Assembly: GCF_963675165.1 (NCBI RefSeq)
Contig: NC_087377.1
Coordinates: 14,194,198 to 14,258,197 of the forward strand
Direction of reading: 5' to 3'
From: Halichondria panicea
Lineage: Eukaryota > Porifera > Demospongiae > Suberitida > Halichondriidae
Length of the DNA: 64,000 bases
Shown here: positions 22,522 through 35,800 of the stretch, in pieces
Numbering within the stretch: position 1 is the stretch's first letter
Layout of the letters: each line of letters starts with the position of its first letter
Position numbers and translations under genes: made by a program
The notes under the pieces: generated by a model
The model's input: only the letters and a program-made list of their open reading frames with translations
Databases searched by the model: none
What the model was told of the DNA's origin: nothing

Positions 22522-23102
22522 CTTACTTAGTTCAGTGCTAAACGCTTTAGCCTTGCCATGGTGTTTGTGCTGTGTTTATACTGTAGAGAATGTCAGCATG
22601 CAGTGCTCCAAAGTATGTAATATCCTTAGCAAACTCTTGAAGTCTTGCAAGATGTTGCAGTAGCCTGAGACAGAGTTGAGTAGGAAAGGTAAGGAACTGT
22701 AGTTACAAATTCCCCTTCCTCTCCCCACAAAAGTAAATGTAAGCCTTACATCATAATTTATAGTATCTAACCTGAATCTGCTGTGCTTGTATAAATCTTA
22801 TAAATTGCTGTGGGTGGGAGGAGGGTCAACAGTACAGGTATACTGTTTGTAATCGTATAAACTAGATCTTTGTCTTGCAGGTTATTACTGCTTGCTTCGA
22901 AGCACTGTATGCTGAGCACAAGAACATACAGGATCTAAGAAGGAACGAGTGAACAAATGATATTCAATGTGTATTAGAAAATCTACAGTAGTGTGTGCAA
23001 TACTGTTACATGTTTCAGCTGAACCACAGTGCTGATATAGCATGTTCTCTGTGTGTCATTGCATCCAATGATTATAACACACAACAAAATAGTAAATAGT
23101 CA
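22522..23102. other. Gene-free stretch
   Basis: No exon, RNA gene or transposon end is recognisable between the outer repeat arm and the satellite. Confidence 0.4.
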
Positions 23103-24055
23103 CCAACTATCAACTTCGAAAGCTAAGTAGCTAAGCCAACTACCTACTTTGAAAGCTAAATAGCTAAGCCAACTACCTACTTCTAAAGCTAAATATGTAA
23201 GCCAACTACCTACTTCGAAAGCTAAATAGGTAAGCCAACTATCTACTTCGAAAGCTAAATAGCTAAGCTACTTCAAAAGCTAAATAGCTAAGCCAACTAC
23301 CTACTTAGAAAGCTAAGTAGCTAAGCCAACTGCCTACTTCAGGGGCGTAGCTACCATTGTTTCCTGGTTGCCCAGAAACCCCCCCAGGAGCTGCTGAGAA
23401 AATTGGGCAGGGCTCCCTATAATTGAAATCATGCAGCCCTGCCCATCTTTTCACACTTGGCTTTGTCTCAGCTAGTTAGTCTCAGCTAGCTACCTCAAAC
23501 AAAGAAGACCAAGACTTAAGTTCTAGATCTAGTATCAATCCTGAATGCTCTGGTATTCTCAGACTCAGCTCTAAGCACAACTTTATTCAGGAAGTGTACA
23601 AGTTTAGAAAAATCTCAGCCACATGAAATCTCTCAGGTAAATGACATTTAATTGTTGCTCAGCTAGACTAGCAATACACAATTGGCACCTGCATGCCTAG
23701 TATGTTACGTCTGTAGCTAGCTAGCTTCTCACAAACATGTAAAAAAGTCATGAACAATAGTCAATAAGCAGTAGGTGTGCCCCAATCAAGAGGGTGTGGT
23801 ACCGGAAGTGGGCGTGGCCACGAAAATTTCGCGGCGCTATCGCGCCACTGATTTTTCTGAAGAAACCCCTGTCTCAAAAGTCTGGCTACGCCCCTGTGTA
23901 ACTTCCAAAGCTATATAAGTAGGTAAGCCAACTACCTACTTCCAAAGCTACGTAGGTAAGCCAACTACCTACTTCCAAAGCTAAATAGCTAAGATAAATT
24001 GAACTACCTACTTCGAAAGCAAAGTAGGTAAGCCAACTACCTACTTCGAACGTCA
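23103..24055. repeat. 34-bp satellite, AAGCTAAATAGCTAAGCCAA unit
   Basis: Head-to-tail units of about 34 bp (CAACTACCTACTTCGAAAG then CTAAATAGCTAAGC) run from 23,103 to 23,339 and again from about 23,900 to 24,055. The element at 23,340-23,896 splits the array. Inverted units of the same satellite occur at 18,566-18,625. Confidence 0.85.
23340..23896. mobile_element. CAGGGGCGTAGC-ended DNA transposon remnant
   Basis: The left end CAGGGGCGTAGCTACC and the right end GGCTACGCCCCTG are inverted. It interrupts the 34-bp satellite. Similar ends bound the element at 38,622-39,258. No transposase frame remains. Confidence 0.7.
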
Positions 24056-24248
24056 ACTGCAAGTAGCTCTCAGGGCCACCGTACAGAAGTGATGCTCTCT
24101 CAACGTTCACAGTCTGACATTGTATTGCAACATTTTGCAAGCTAAAGGAGTTTGTTTTTCCATATGTGTTTAGTTACAGTACACTCGAGGCGACCATTTC
24201 CTCGAAAAGTCGCTGCCCTCTACCTCTGCTACCGCTCATCCCATAGAT

Positions 24249-24685
24249 CAGAGGAGGTTGGACGCGCGTTATCCACCGTCAGGTTTTATCACGTGCGCTC
24301 ATAAGAATCTAATTAAAATGGCCGATTAGGCACCATTAGGCACCTCCATGCTCGATGCTCCACTGTTTTGTAGGCTGTACAGAGACACTGCAAGTAGCCA
24401 GAAGTGGTCTAGGAGCATTCCCACCGCCCTTTCACCTTCCCTACACTGCTGAAAAGATTCCAAGATGGATCTAGACTAGTATTTAGCACTTTTCCAATTT
24501 TTGTTTAACAGGATTATGATCTACATGAGCAGAGGAGGTCAGAGCACCATTAATGTGTTTCTCTTTAGCGTTCTCTAGCTCTTGCACTGATAAGCTTTTA
24601 CATTCTCACCTTTGACCTCAAAGGAATTCATAATTATCACATGACTCAAGGCGTCATGATGATGATGCGTGTCCAACCTCCTCTG
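24249..24685. mobile_element. CAGAGGAGGTTGGACGCG MITE, copy A
   Basis: Ends CAGAGGAGGTTGGACGCG and ACGCGTGTCCAACCTCCTCT are inverted. The internal sequence (CCACCGTCAGGTTTTATCAC, GAGCATTCCCACCGCCC) is repeated almost exactly at 33,972-34,409. An internal GCAGAGGAGGTCAGAGCACC also occurs in both copies. Confidence 0.85.
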
Positions 24686-26218
24686 ATGATATGTAGGTAG
24701 AGTCAAGGGCGTTTATAATTATATCTAATTATATCGAGTCACTACCTACATTTTGCACTGTCCCTCGATCTGAGCCAGGCCGTCTAAAATGAAGGTGAGT
24801 TGAGAGGGTTGCTCATAGACGTAGACATGATAGTGCCAGGTAGATCTAGACTAGTATTTAGATTTTTTTGACACTTTTCCAATTATAGATACTGCTAGCT
24901 TGGGTCTCTAATAATAAGTCCAAAGTGCCTGATGGTCTAGAGATCTAGATCTTGTTTACATGAAGAACAATAATCTAACTTTGTCCTTTCATAGAGAGGG
25001 GTTGGAAACGGAAGTGCTGCACATGACCATTTAACATTAATAGTTCTACACAGAGGCCTCGAAAACTATCCGCTTTTCGTCCTATTTTTTGCCAAGTAAT
25101 AAACTTATTCAAAATAAGAAAGTAGACATCTCAATTTTTAACACGCTTATTCTATGAGCCGCGTGTAGTACTAATAACTGACAACACCCAAGACATGAAA
25201 GAAGCTTCACATACGTGCTATTGGTCTTTAACATGTAAGCGTCCTGGTTCTAAAATAGGTATATGAGCACATTTACTAGACTAAGTGGTTTCTTCTCCAC
25301 AGTGTGTAGAAATGGCATTAACTTGGCTACCTTTCAAGCCACGCCCTTTGCAGATAAGGCTGCTAAAGACAGCACAGCAGATGTTCATTCGAGGGTACTT
25401 CCGTTTCCAATTCCTCTTTTTCCTTTATCTCTGGTCCTTTTAATTAACCCATGATCATGTGTAATTTTGATAATTTGATCACCTTATATCTATAAATTTA
25501 TATTCAAGAGCAGTTCTATGTGGCTGGTGGATTTCAGTTATTTTGCTTGCCTGGCTATTATGATGTGCCCTTTCATAGTTATTTATTACGAAATATTCAT
25601 GATGCATGTGACTGTCATGAATGTCATGGATTGGATGCAGGTGTTCATGTTAGTAATGCTATTCATTCATGGTCACTATGTTATTGTTAGATCCCATTTG
25701 AGTGTATTTTGCTATAATTTTAGTACAGCAGTTTTAAGCACCTTTGCAGCACATGAACACAAGCATAAAACCACAATGTACTATTGTAGTAAATTGTGGT
25801 TACTCAAATAGGAGACCATCTGCAGTGCTGTCCAATCCAGTGGTGTACTAAAAGTAGGAACCAGGCCCCTTACACTGCATGCTTGCTTTTTACCCAAGCT
25901 CAATTGAATCAAAGATCAAGCTTTTAATTGTACCAAATACACCAATCAATACCAGAGCATGCAATTTTTTTAGGGAACTACCCTAAGATCCCTTGCAGGC
26001 GCACTTTAATATGTGTGCACATGCGTATCAGCTCCCCTTCTAAACTTTTTCCATGCTCTCTAAGTGATAACTCTCTTCCCACGCCACTGCTATCACTGCT
26101 GTCAATAACTAGTGTTCAAGCTGGCGCTGTGCTAATGCCTCTCGCCATGTTTTTGCTTTCGCTTAAAAGTATTAGAGTGTTATATTAGTATTAAAGTTAG
26201 CTTATCTATATAAAGTCA
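24686..26218. other. Gene-free intergenic region
   Basis: No gene is recognised. A 97-codon frame (25,518-25,811) is rich in Met, Val and aromatic residues but has no homology I can name and no neighbouring exons. Confidence 0.4.
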
Positions 26219-26219
26219 C

Positions 26220-26445
26220 TGAGAAGAAAAGACTTATTTACATGCATCTATTGTTGTATTATGTGGCTTACCAGGATCTTAAGAAAAAAGAAAATTGATT
26301 CTTCCAGGATCTGTAGTTCAGTGTATATAATATCTAAGAAGAAAAGACCTGTGTACATGCATATTGTTATCTATATTGTTGTTTTGTGGCTTATATACCA
26401 GGCCCTCAAGACAAAGATGATTCTGCCAGGAGGATCTTGGGATAT
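26220..26445 (+). repeat. Direct duplication of about 110 bp
   Basis: GAGAAGAAAAGACTTATTTAC, ATTGTTG, TGTGGCTTACCAGG and GATTCTTCCAGGATCT at 26,220-26,310 recur with changes at 26,333-26,440. Confidence 0.6.
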
Positions 26446-26594
26446 TATTTTCTCACACGTGGGGAATGAGCGCGCATGCGCATTACATCCACAGGAATAA
26501 TTAAAGGGTGTGTCCAAAGAGATCAATTTCACAAATGGCTACTGCTAGCTAGCTGTTTTAACAGATATTTTCTGAGTATTGTAGCTAACAAAAA

Positions 26595-26930
26595 GCTAGC
26601 GCTTTAGTGCAAGGCTAACTCATATGTTGAATAGAAAGTTTGTGCGGACAGACGATGCTATGAAAGATTCTGAAGAGACTGCAACAGCCTTCAATGTGAG
26701 TCAAACTAGCCATAACTCGAGAAAGAAGCTTTAGTTTGCTAATTCACGAATCAAAATCCAAGAGAATGTGGCTAGAAGCCTATAGAAGCTGTTAGTTTTC
26801 GTTACATTGCAACCGTTGAGCAGTTATAGCTGGAATACACACACACACACACAGACAGACAGACACACACACAGTCAGCTTTACCGTATCCCTCGTGCGG
26901 CTACGCCTCGAGGCATAATTATGTTCGCAT
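26595..26930 (-). repeat. Dispersed repeat with CA microsatellite, copy A
   Basis: On the minus strand: ATAATTATGCCTCGAGGCG, TACGGTA, a GTGTGTCTGTCTG microsatellite (26,836-26,873 as CA/CAGA on plus), then CTTCTATAGGCTTCTA and CTCGAGTTATGGCTAG. The same order is found on the plus strand at 39,505-39,720. The family looks like a short interspersed element, but I see no clear Pol III boxes. Confidence 0.6.
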
Positions 26931-28098
26931 TTCAAATTGCTAGTTATTTTTTCTGTGTGATATGAGATAGACCAAGTACACACCTCAGCTCTGGTACACC
27001 ATTCTCCATCTCACGTGAATCTGTGGAGTAGGCCTTATTAACTGCAACCTTGTATAGCTAGATCTATAGTTGTTGTGTTTTTTTGAAACCACTCAAGGAT
27101 GTAGTCCATGTTTACATTGTGGGTTTACATTGTGGTTTACCCATTTGTGTGTGTGTGTTGCAAAGGTGCTTAAAAGTGCTGTACCAGTAGTAGTGATTGC
27201 TCCAACTACTACATTATACATTGTATTGTCATTAACCCGAGGCGCGTGGGCGGCCACGGGTTATAGTAGTCTGTCTGTTTGTTTGTTTGTTTGTGATTGG
27301 CTTTTCTACTTACCTGGATGCTACAGCACTGCGTTTACAGCATGGATAGCCTTCACACAACAATATCTTGGTTTAAATAGTGGCAGATTTTTATGTTAAA
27401 GCTTCTTTGTCGAGCAAAAGCTAAGAAGCTTGAACAAGCTTGTGACTAGGTCTGCTTACCTGGATGTTCTAGCACTGCGTTTACAGCATGAGTAGCCTCC
27501 ACACAACAAGTTAGTACTTTGGATAGTGGCAGCTTTCGTTTTTAAAGCTTTGTTGTCTAATAAAAGCGAGCAAAATGTAGCTTGAACAGAACTTGCACAT
27601 GCGTTACTTATAACTGAAGTGATCCTGTACCAAGAACGATGGAACAGGGTCACTAAAGTAGAAAGCTTGAATTATAGCTCCTGCTTAGCTGACTGGGATC
27701 CTACTCCACAGGACCTGGAGCCATACTTCTCTGAGACTCCAGGCTTCTTTGCTGTGATCCTAATCCACAGTGCATATAGTACCACTACCTGTTCTCAAAT
27801 GTTTCAGCATGCCTCCAGTCTGGTTTAGTTTTATTGCTCCTTAGTTGCTGTGCAAGTCATACGTGATAACAACATCACTATATATGGCACTGCATTATAT
27901 TTCTGGTTTCTTTATAATCATGTCACCAGCCGAGGGTTTGCACTTTAGTGCTCTAGTTTACAAGGAGATACACATGTAAAACATAATGTAATAGCTAGAT
28001 GCTTAGTCTAATATAATAACATAACTAGAATGGAAGAGAGAAGCTCTAGTTTCTTCTTTTGGCTTTATTCGAGATCCGTTCGTTTCTTGCTGTGCTTG
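26931..28098. repeat. Gene-free stretch with a tandem duplication
   Basis: TTACCTGGATG, AGCACTGCGTTTACAGCATG and TAGTGGCAG appear at 27,310-27,400 and again at 27,458-27,550, a direct duplication about 150 bp apart. A GTCTGTTTGTTTG microsatellite lies near 27,270. No gene is seen. Confidence 0.5.
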
Positions 28099-28265
28099 TT
28101 TGCTGCAAGGCTGCATGGGGGAGGAGCTGGATGTAGGAAAGTGCTGGGATTTTAACGAGCGGCTTCTATTTACTCGAAGAAACCAAAGTAAAATCTCAGC
28201 GCTACATCCAGTTCCTCCCCCTTAGCATTGCAGCAAACAAGCTCAGCACACTGCCCAGCAGCTCC
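28099..28265. repeat. Foldback with GCTTGTTTGCTGCAA ends
   Basis: GCTTGTTTGCTGCAAGGCTG and GGGGGAGGAGCTGGATGTAG are mirrored by CTACATCCAGTTCCTCCCCC and TTGCAGCAAACAAGC. Arms are about 65 bp. Confidence 0.75.
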
Positions 28266-28497
28266 TACTCGAACAAAGCAAGCTGTCTATTACGTTAATT
28301 ACATGGCTGTGTATAATATATATATCCAAATAATTTAAGTTGATGTTGTAGTTTGTAGCCCAGAGCAATCTATCGGTACTATAGCCTGCTAAATACACTC
28401 AAATGCAGTGACGGATCCAGGGGATCTCCCCTTTCAGTCCAGCTATTGTGGCTTTATTATACAGCTACCAGCTAGGTATTTATCAGTTTTCGTAGTT

Positions 28498-28895
28498 TGG
28501 TAGAACCTCGCTAATCCGAATAGAGCCGGACTAGACCCCATCCGAATACATGAAATTTTCCGGATTAACGGATGCCATTAATTGATTATGAATATCATTA
28601 ACGAAGACACTTTTGTACATGCATTATGATATTACTGTGCATGGCCAGAAGGGAATTAGCTGCTAGCTAGAATAGTCTTTTATAAAATCCAATACGGTGA
28701 TGAGTCTTGTGAGAGCTCTCTCTTCGTTTTCTTTGCAGTGGACATTGTTTGAGCAGTTTATAATAAAATTATTGCTGATTCAGCAAAGAAAGTTAGTCTA
28801 TTCTACTGACAGCCCCTCCTCCTTTTCAGTTTGCCGTTTTGTTCGGATTTGCGAGGTTTCAGACTAAAGAGGTCCGGATTAGCGAGGTTCTACTG
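28498..28895. mobile_element. pogo/Tigger-like MITE (CAGTAGAACCTCG ends)
   Basis: The right end GGATTAGCGAGGTTCTACTG is followed by TA; the left end is the complementary GGTAGAACCTCGCTAATCCG with the outermost bases worn. CAGTAGAACCTCG-type ends and a TA target are typical of pogo/Tigger elements in many animals. The interior, about 370 bp, is non-coding. Confidence 0.8.
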
Positions 28896-29122
28896 TAATT
28901 GTACCTGTTGTTTTGATGTATCAACTGCCAAAGGAGTATTCAAAGTCAATGGTTAGCCTATAGGCTAGCTAGTTGATTGTTCGTGGCAGCTAGCTAGCTC
29001 TACGCAAGTGACTTACTAGATTAGGGAAAATCCCATTCTCAGCCAGGGGAAGTCACTTTGAAACCCCCCTTTCATTTTTTTCTAAATCAACCACTGAAAT
29101 AGGTAACCTGCATGTGTGCAGA

Positions 29123-29558
29123 TACCGTAGAAACTAGATTATTAGCGCTTACTCGACTATAAGCGTATCTTTATTTTAGGCTTTTTATACTTCAATTGAA
29201 GCGATTTTCCAGTTATATTGGTGATATCCATCTGTAAGGACTCTCTGGGCACCTTGTCTGATCATGCTGAGAGAATGTGAGACATGATGATGTCCTTTTA
29301 TTCCAAGTTCCTGGTCAATATGAATGTTTTTATAATATGAACTGTAAAATGAACTGTAACATTATAATAGTATGATATAGATCCAGTTAGGGTTGCCTGC
29401 TAGCTCACTTTCTAGCCAGCTTGCGACTCATCACAGAGACATCCGGTTGCTGGGTGGGGCTTGAAATGACTGCATTATAGGCGCATTCTCGAATATAAGC
29501 GTATAGAGCTCTGCTATTGACCCTAAAAGCGCATGCGCTAATAATCCAGTTTCTGGTA
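29123..29558. mobile_element. MITE with GTAGAAACTGGATTATTAGC ends
   Basis: CCGTAGAAACTAGATTATTA at the left, TAATAATCCAGTTTCTGG at the right. The subterminal ACTCGACTATAAGCGTAT is mirrored by TCTCGAATATAAGCGTAT-type sequence. A fragment of the same family is at 43,735-43,870. Confidence 0.75.
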
Positions 29559-29814
29559 ATCTTGCTTATATAAATGGCAAACCCTTGTACTAGGGGAGGT
29601 GGGGTACAGGTGGGGATTTGAACATTATATAACTGCGATGTAAATTCCCTGTCTATATATACAATCATCAGCACATGGCTGCCCATGCATGGGCAATAAT
29701 TATGTCAAGTCAATATAGCTTGCCTTGATAATTTATTGTAATTGTATAGTGGGGTTTTCCTAGGGAAATTTCCTAGCCAGCATGTAACCACGTACATTGT
29801 TCTAATTACCACAG

Positions 29815-32800
29815 AAACATCTCATTCATCTGGGTTACATTGTCCTGGTTGTAACTGCACACTTGACAGCTCAGTCTCAAGGTGGGAAATCAAAACGTCA
29901 CTCGTGCACATGTAGTTGATCTTGTTGCTTTCTTTTAAAGGTACAAATCCATCACTCACACTGACTGTTGAGGGAGGAGGGAGTCTGGTTGGTGAACAAT
30001 GTCCTGGAACTGTCAAGATCTCATGCATTGGAATCGACTTGTCGATTTTAAGGTGGAGATTCAATGGGAGCACAGATGTAGTAACATTTTTCTCAGACAA
30101 TGTGGCACCTTCTCCATTCACAAATAATCCAGCATTTATAAGTGCCAAGCTACTGTCTGCAGCACCAGATCATCTGGATCCAAACTTTGCTAACTTTTCT
30201 TCAGAACTTGTTGTAGATGTGTCAAAACTGGAGACAGAGAGTGTAACAAGTATTACTTGCGGTGAGCCAGATACTTTCAAAATGATTCCAGTAGATGTTG
30301 AGATCATACAACAAACTGAGCCAGAGAGTCCCAATGGAACTAATGTGACAGCTCTCTATGAAGATGGATCCTTGACAGATGTCACTGTTTCTTGGGAAAA
30401 ACTGGTGAGCTATTAACAAACGACGAGAAAAGTTTTAAATGAAGTACCTTATTGTTACTATTATTAACGGCTACTAATTTTAGCGAATTTATAATTAACG
30501 CTAAATTAAGTACACACTAATAATAAAACGCAATTAAAAATTGTGAATCTCATTAAAAAAATAATAATAATAATTTTCCTTTCTTTTTTTCTAATGTACT
30601 ATAGTATAATGTAATGTACCATCAAGGTAATGTTTTTTTGCTGCAGGAAGCACGTTGTCCTGTATTTCAGTCTTCTTTAGTTTATCAAGTTCAGTTTGGC
30701 TTTAGTGTCGTTGCAGTAAATCACACAAGCTGTGGAGAAGTGTGTATCGTCAACTTCCAGAATTTTTCTGATGCTTCTGAGGAGGATAGGGTATCACTAT
30801 CTGCTGTGAATGTAATCGGGGCCAGTAAAGTTGTTGAACATTCAACCCTCATCGGTGTGTTTAAACAATCATGTATATGACCCATAATTATTACCTTGTG
30901 CATAATTATAATTACGTTATTCTATTTTCAGTGAAACAAAGCAGCTTCTACTTCACACCTATTTTCCTTTCAAACGATTGTCTGTTTACTTGTGAATGCT
31001 TGTCAAATGGAAGTCTGGATATAGACAGTTGCAATGTGTTGTACACGACTGACTCGATGTACAGGGATCCAACGATGATTGTTTCTCCACTCAATACGCA
31101 ATTTGAAATAGCTGAAATTACCACTGACAGAGTCTATTATTTTGAGTTCTCCACGTCTGTGAATGTCACTCTGCTTGTTAGGAACAGACTTACTGAAAAA
31201 GCAATATCAAGTGAGTATATATCACACAATTACAGACGTTTACAGACGTTAACTAATCTCTGTTTTCAGGTCCGAGGTTCAGTGCAGTGGTTATAGTTTT
31301 CCTTGCTCTAACCATTTTGCTTATCACTGTCGGAACAGCATTTGGTATAGGTATACATTATAATGTAAAATTGCTTTACGTCTTGCACATTTTTGCAGTT
31401 ATCTGTGTTACAAAGCCGCAGGGGATTAAAACAAAGATTGTTTTGTTGGTATATCTCTTGGGAATGTTGAGCTTGATTTTTCTAGTTGTTTTCTCCATTA
31501 TCACTGGTGTTCAACAAGGTAAGTTTTTACTGAGTTAAATATATTTTCTAAGACATCTCTCTGTAGACACATGCAGTCTGGATTGGAGCAGAGCACGTGA
31601 TGCATTGGTCATCGTAGCCTTTCTGTTTGCTCTATTTGGAAATGCTCTTCTGGTCTGTTTCCTGCTTGCCTCTTGCCAACAGAAAAGTAAGGCATCTTTA
31701 ATTCTCAAATTAATAGCAATCAATTTAATTTGTGCCTGTGCCTGTTGTCAGAGTCCCAGATGAATTTGCAGTTTAGCGAAGATTCCCAGACCAACATGCA
31801 TAGGTAATAATATTATAATATAGTAATTATAGGTATACAATTAATATTTTTGATTTCCTCAGTATCTCAGAACAAACGGACGCAATAGCTGAGGTTAGTA
31901 GTTGCTTCTATCAAAACTATTGTGTATGTGTTGCATAATTATATAGGAGAAGACAAACAACACTTCAGGGGATAATGCACATTCGGAGAATATAAACGGA
32001 GAGCTGGAGTCTAGTCAAAACAAAAAGAAGAAATTCACTGTCTACAAAGTTGTGGTCAGACTTGAGGATAGGTCGTACTTTGTGTTCAGAAGGTGATCAT
32101 GCAATGCTGTCCTTTGTTAGATCATTATGTAAAGTGTTGTAACTGCAGGTACAGTGAATTTGAAACTCTTTTTGGCGAAATTAAGAAGAAGTACCCATCC
32201 AGGGATAAACTGGTGAAATTGCCGGGGAAGAAAGTCTTGAAGAGCAAATTTGATCCGAATTTGATCGATGAACGTCGCATTGGGCTGCATGATTTCATTA
32301 TCAACCTCATGAATGTATGCTTCAGTTGTAATAGTGACTTGTAGGTATGTGAGCATATTATACACACTCCCAGATCCCCAACATCCTAGAGTTTCTCCCG
32401 GTTCGTGAATTCCTTGCCATCGACGACCCACGTTCAGCACTCCCCATCAACGACGAGCCGGCAGACGAACAGAAAGTGAAAGAGGCGGCAAGGGGGGAGC
32501 TTGGTGAGAAGGAGGACGCCACTGCCAAGATCACTGACCTTGACCTGCTCAAAGTTATTTGGAAGGGAACCTTCGTGAAAGTAGGTATAGCTTGTGAGAG
32601 TTAATTTACGGTAAAGCCTGACCTCCCATGCAAAATGTTGCTACAAATCACCTATCAGCCTCAAAATTACAGTCAGACAATGGACAAACTCACTTATATT
32701 TCAAGGTCTATACCTATTGTAGTAGTCATAACCAGCACGCTTACACGTTACATGTTCCAATAGCTCTAAAACAGCCTTGGGAACATATAACTTTATTGGA

Positions 32801-35800
32801 AAGTCTCTTTTACTGGGTGTGGTCAGTCATTAGCAAGTACTACACGTGGCTCATGGACTAGGCGTTTTATAAATAGCTGAAAGAGATGATGTCTCGAGGA
32901 AACACAGCTTTGGGAGTTACCCGGCAAAAATGTGCTTAATAGCCTCGTTCATAGGGCGTAACGCGGATAATTTTCGAGGCTCCACTGCAGATTCAATGTA
33001 AAATCATCACGTGCACCACTCCGTTTCCTATCCCTCTAACTCTTCAATCTATGATAAAACTAAGGATTTTATGTGTGTATAATCTTACGCCTGATTTTTT
33101 GTATAGATGAAATTGTATGACTAACTTTAATAATTATGTTGAATTCATGTCTAAACAAAATTGCATGTTGTCAAATCAAAACAGTCCTTTTCACAATAAG
33201 CTGCTGACACAGTAATTTATCTGGCTGGAGTCCCATTTTGGTGGCTGTGTGGGGAATTTTTACCGATGTAAAATTGATGATCTTTACAAGTACATTTAGT
33301 AGCCATTTCTTCTAATATAAGGATGCTATTAAATGCATCAAAGGAGGTACGACACGGTCACTTGACCAGCCAAAAGGATTATGAATCTCATTAACTTGTG
33401 CATGATGAAGACTGTGTACTTTGATAGTGGATTTGGTGTTTTTAGTGTAATTCCGTTTTAGAGTGTTTATTCAGGATATAGGATCACTGCCAACATCTGA
33501 GCCTTGGTTCTTACAACAAACCTAATCTCTACTTGTAAAACTCTAGTTACTAGCCAGCAACAAATTCACTGAGTTTTATGCTCTCTTTATGGCGCTTACT
33601 TGCCACCAGCTGAAGAGTTTTGGAATGCATTTTTAACGACTTCTTTGTCTTTCTTGCCTTCAATCAAGAAATAGCAGCGACGTGAGCTTAACCGAGTGTC
33701 GTACCTCCTCTGTAAATGCACCAAGTTTGATGTTCTGAATCAAAACTACACCTGAGTTGTGGTAGCTTGTATACTTGTCTACTAATATGGCTCTAATATG
33801 GCTCAGCTTGACTCTTCTATGACCAACCAAGAGAAGAAAAAGGTTTTTCTCACTGAAGTAGATTGGGAACTCTTAGAATTCAGCTAGATCTACATACACT
33901 TTATGTTGATTTAGTGAGTGCTGTATAGGGGGGTATATCACAGGTGTAGTTTCTTTCTAGAACATCAGACATCAGAAGGTTGGACGCGCGTCATCCACCG
34001 TCAGGTTTTATCACGTGCGCTCATAAGAATCTAATTAAAATGACCGATTAGGTACCATTAGGCACCTCGATGCTCCACTGTTTTGTAGGCTGTACAGAGA
34101 CACTGCAATTAAGTAACCAGAAGTGGTCTAGGAGCATTCCCATCGCCCTCTCACCTTCCCTACACTGCTGAAAAGATTCCAAGATGGATCTAGACTAGTA
34201 TTTAGATATTTTTGACACTTTCCCAATTTTTATCTAACAGGATTATAATCTATATGAGCAGAGGAGGTCAGAGCACCATTAATTTGTTTCTCTTTAGCGT
34301 TCTCTAGCTCTTACTTGCACTGATAAGCTTTTACATTCTCACTTTTGACCTCAAAGGAATTCATCACAAGACTGAAGGGCGTCATATGACGCGTGTCCAA
34401 CCTCCTCTGGGTAGAACAAGCTTCAAATTTCTTTTGGCAGCCTTATATGAACTTGGTGACCTTGTAATGATCATCAATTTTACATCGGATTGATAGTAAA
34501 AACGCTCACACAGCTACCAAAATGGGACTTCAGTGGCGACTGACATTAATTTGACAGGCATGCAAATATTTTTTTTTATCGCGAGCCCTGCCTATTGTCA
34601 GGTTTAGCATATTTTGGCCCAGCCCGGATCTTTGATGTATACAGGCACACATGTAGCACCAAGAGTAGATAAGAGTAAGAGTGTTGAACTGCTAGTAACA
34701 GCATTTGCCTGCTCCTGCGTCATCACTTGATATAGTAATCAGTACTAATTTGTTATGTTAGCAACACTTCCCAGAAACCGCACAATCTGTGATTGCGCAG
34801 TTCAGTACTACAAACCACAGACCACAGTTTACTTAACAGCACTCATTAATTGAACAGTGACGACAGTGATGACGCATGTCAAGGTAAATGCGGTTCCACG
34901 ATTACTACAGCAGTTCAACACTCTTACTCTTATCTACTCTTGATAGCACACGTTAAACTTTTAAGAGCATTATTTTAGGGGACTGAGCTCAGTAATTCTC
35001 CTTTCTGAACAATGGCAGACTCCTTCGATTGTGACTGTAGGGGTACGTGTATCTCTAGCCCATGAAGTGGGCTAAATCAGTTAAATTCATTAGTATATCT
35101 ATGGTCTTAGACACTAGTTGATAAGATCTACATGGGAAGTACAGTGGAACCTCCTTTAACAACCACCTCTGAATAAAGGCCAGTTGCTATATAACGGCCA
35201 GACACCCAGGTCCCAAATGAACAGTTTGTGTACAAAACAACCTCTCAACAAAGGCCACCTCTGTATAAAGGCCAAAACATTGTTCCCCAAAGGTGTCCGT
35301 TATAGAGGGGTTCCACTGTACATGGGAAAAGTGCTTCAGAGCAGGTATACTATGGGACTTAGTATACCTGCAAGTTTACTTAGTATACCTAGTATTCCGT
35401 TGTCAAGTAATTGTATTGTAATTGTATTGTAGTCAAGCGGTTTGCGCATGCGCACTAGTATCTAAATGAGTTAGTCACTGTTTTGTCGGTGTCCATGTGA
35501 TTTAGAAGCCCTCAGCTATTTTAGTACCCTCGCTATGCACGGGATACTAAATCAGTGCCTTTGGGCTTCTAAATCCCATAGACACCTCCAAAACAGTGTC
35601 TAACTATTATATAGTGTCCCTCAGCCCTCGGGCTACGATAACGCCCTAGGCTCTAACATAATACGTACAATCATGCGTCCTATAGGAGAACACATGGTAC
35701 AAGGTTCATTTTCGTGGCATGACTCATGCATGTGTATCGATTTATAGAGTAAATGATCGTCTTATTTAATGATAGGCACATAAGAAAGCTAGGTTTGTGC

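Noticed and set aside
23103-24055. CRISPR-like regular repeats
   Set aside because: Units are contiguous with no unique spacers, the DNA is eukaryotic, and no cas-like genes exist; it is a satellite.
25518-25811. 97-codon plus-strand frame rich in hydrophobic residues
   Set aside because: No recognisable domain, no splice partners and unusual Met-rich composition; most likely chance in AT-rich DNA.
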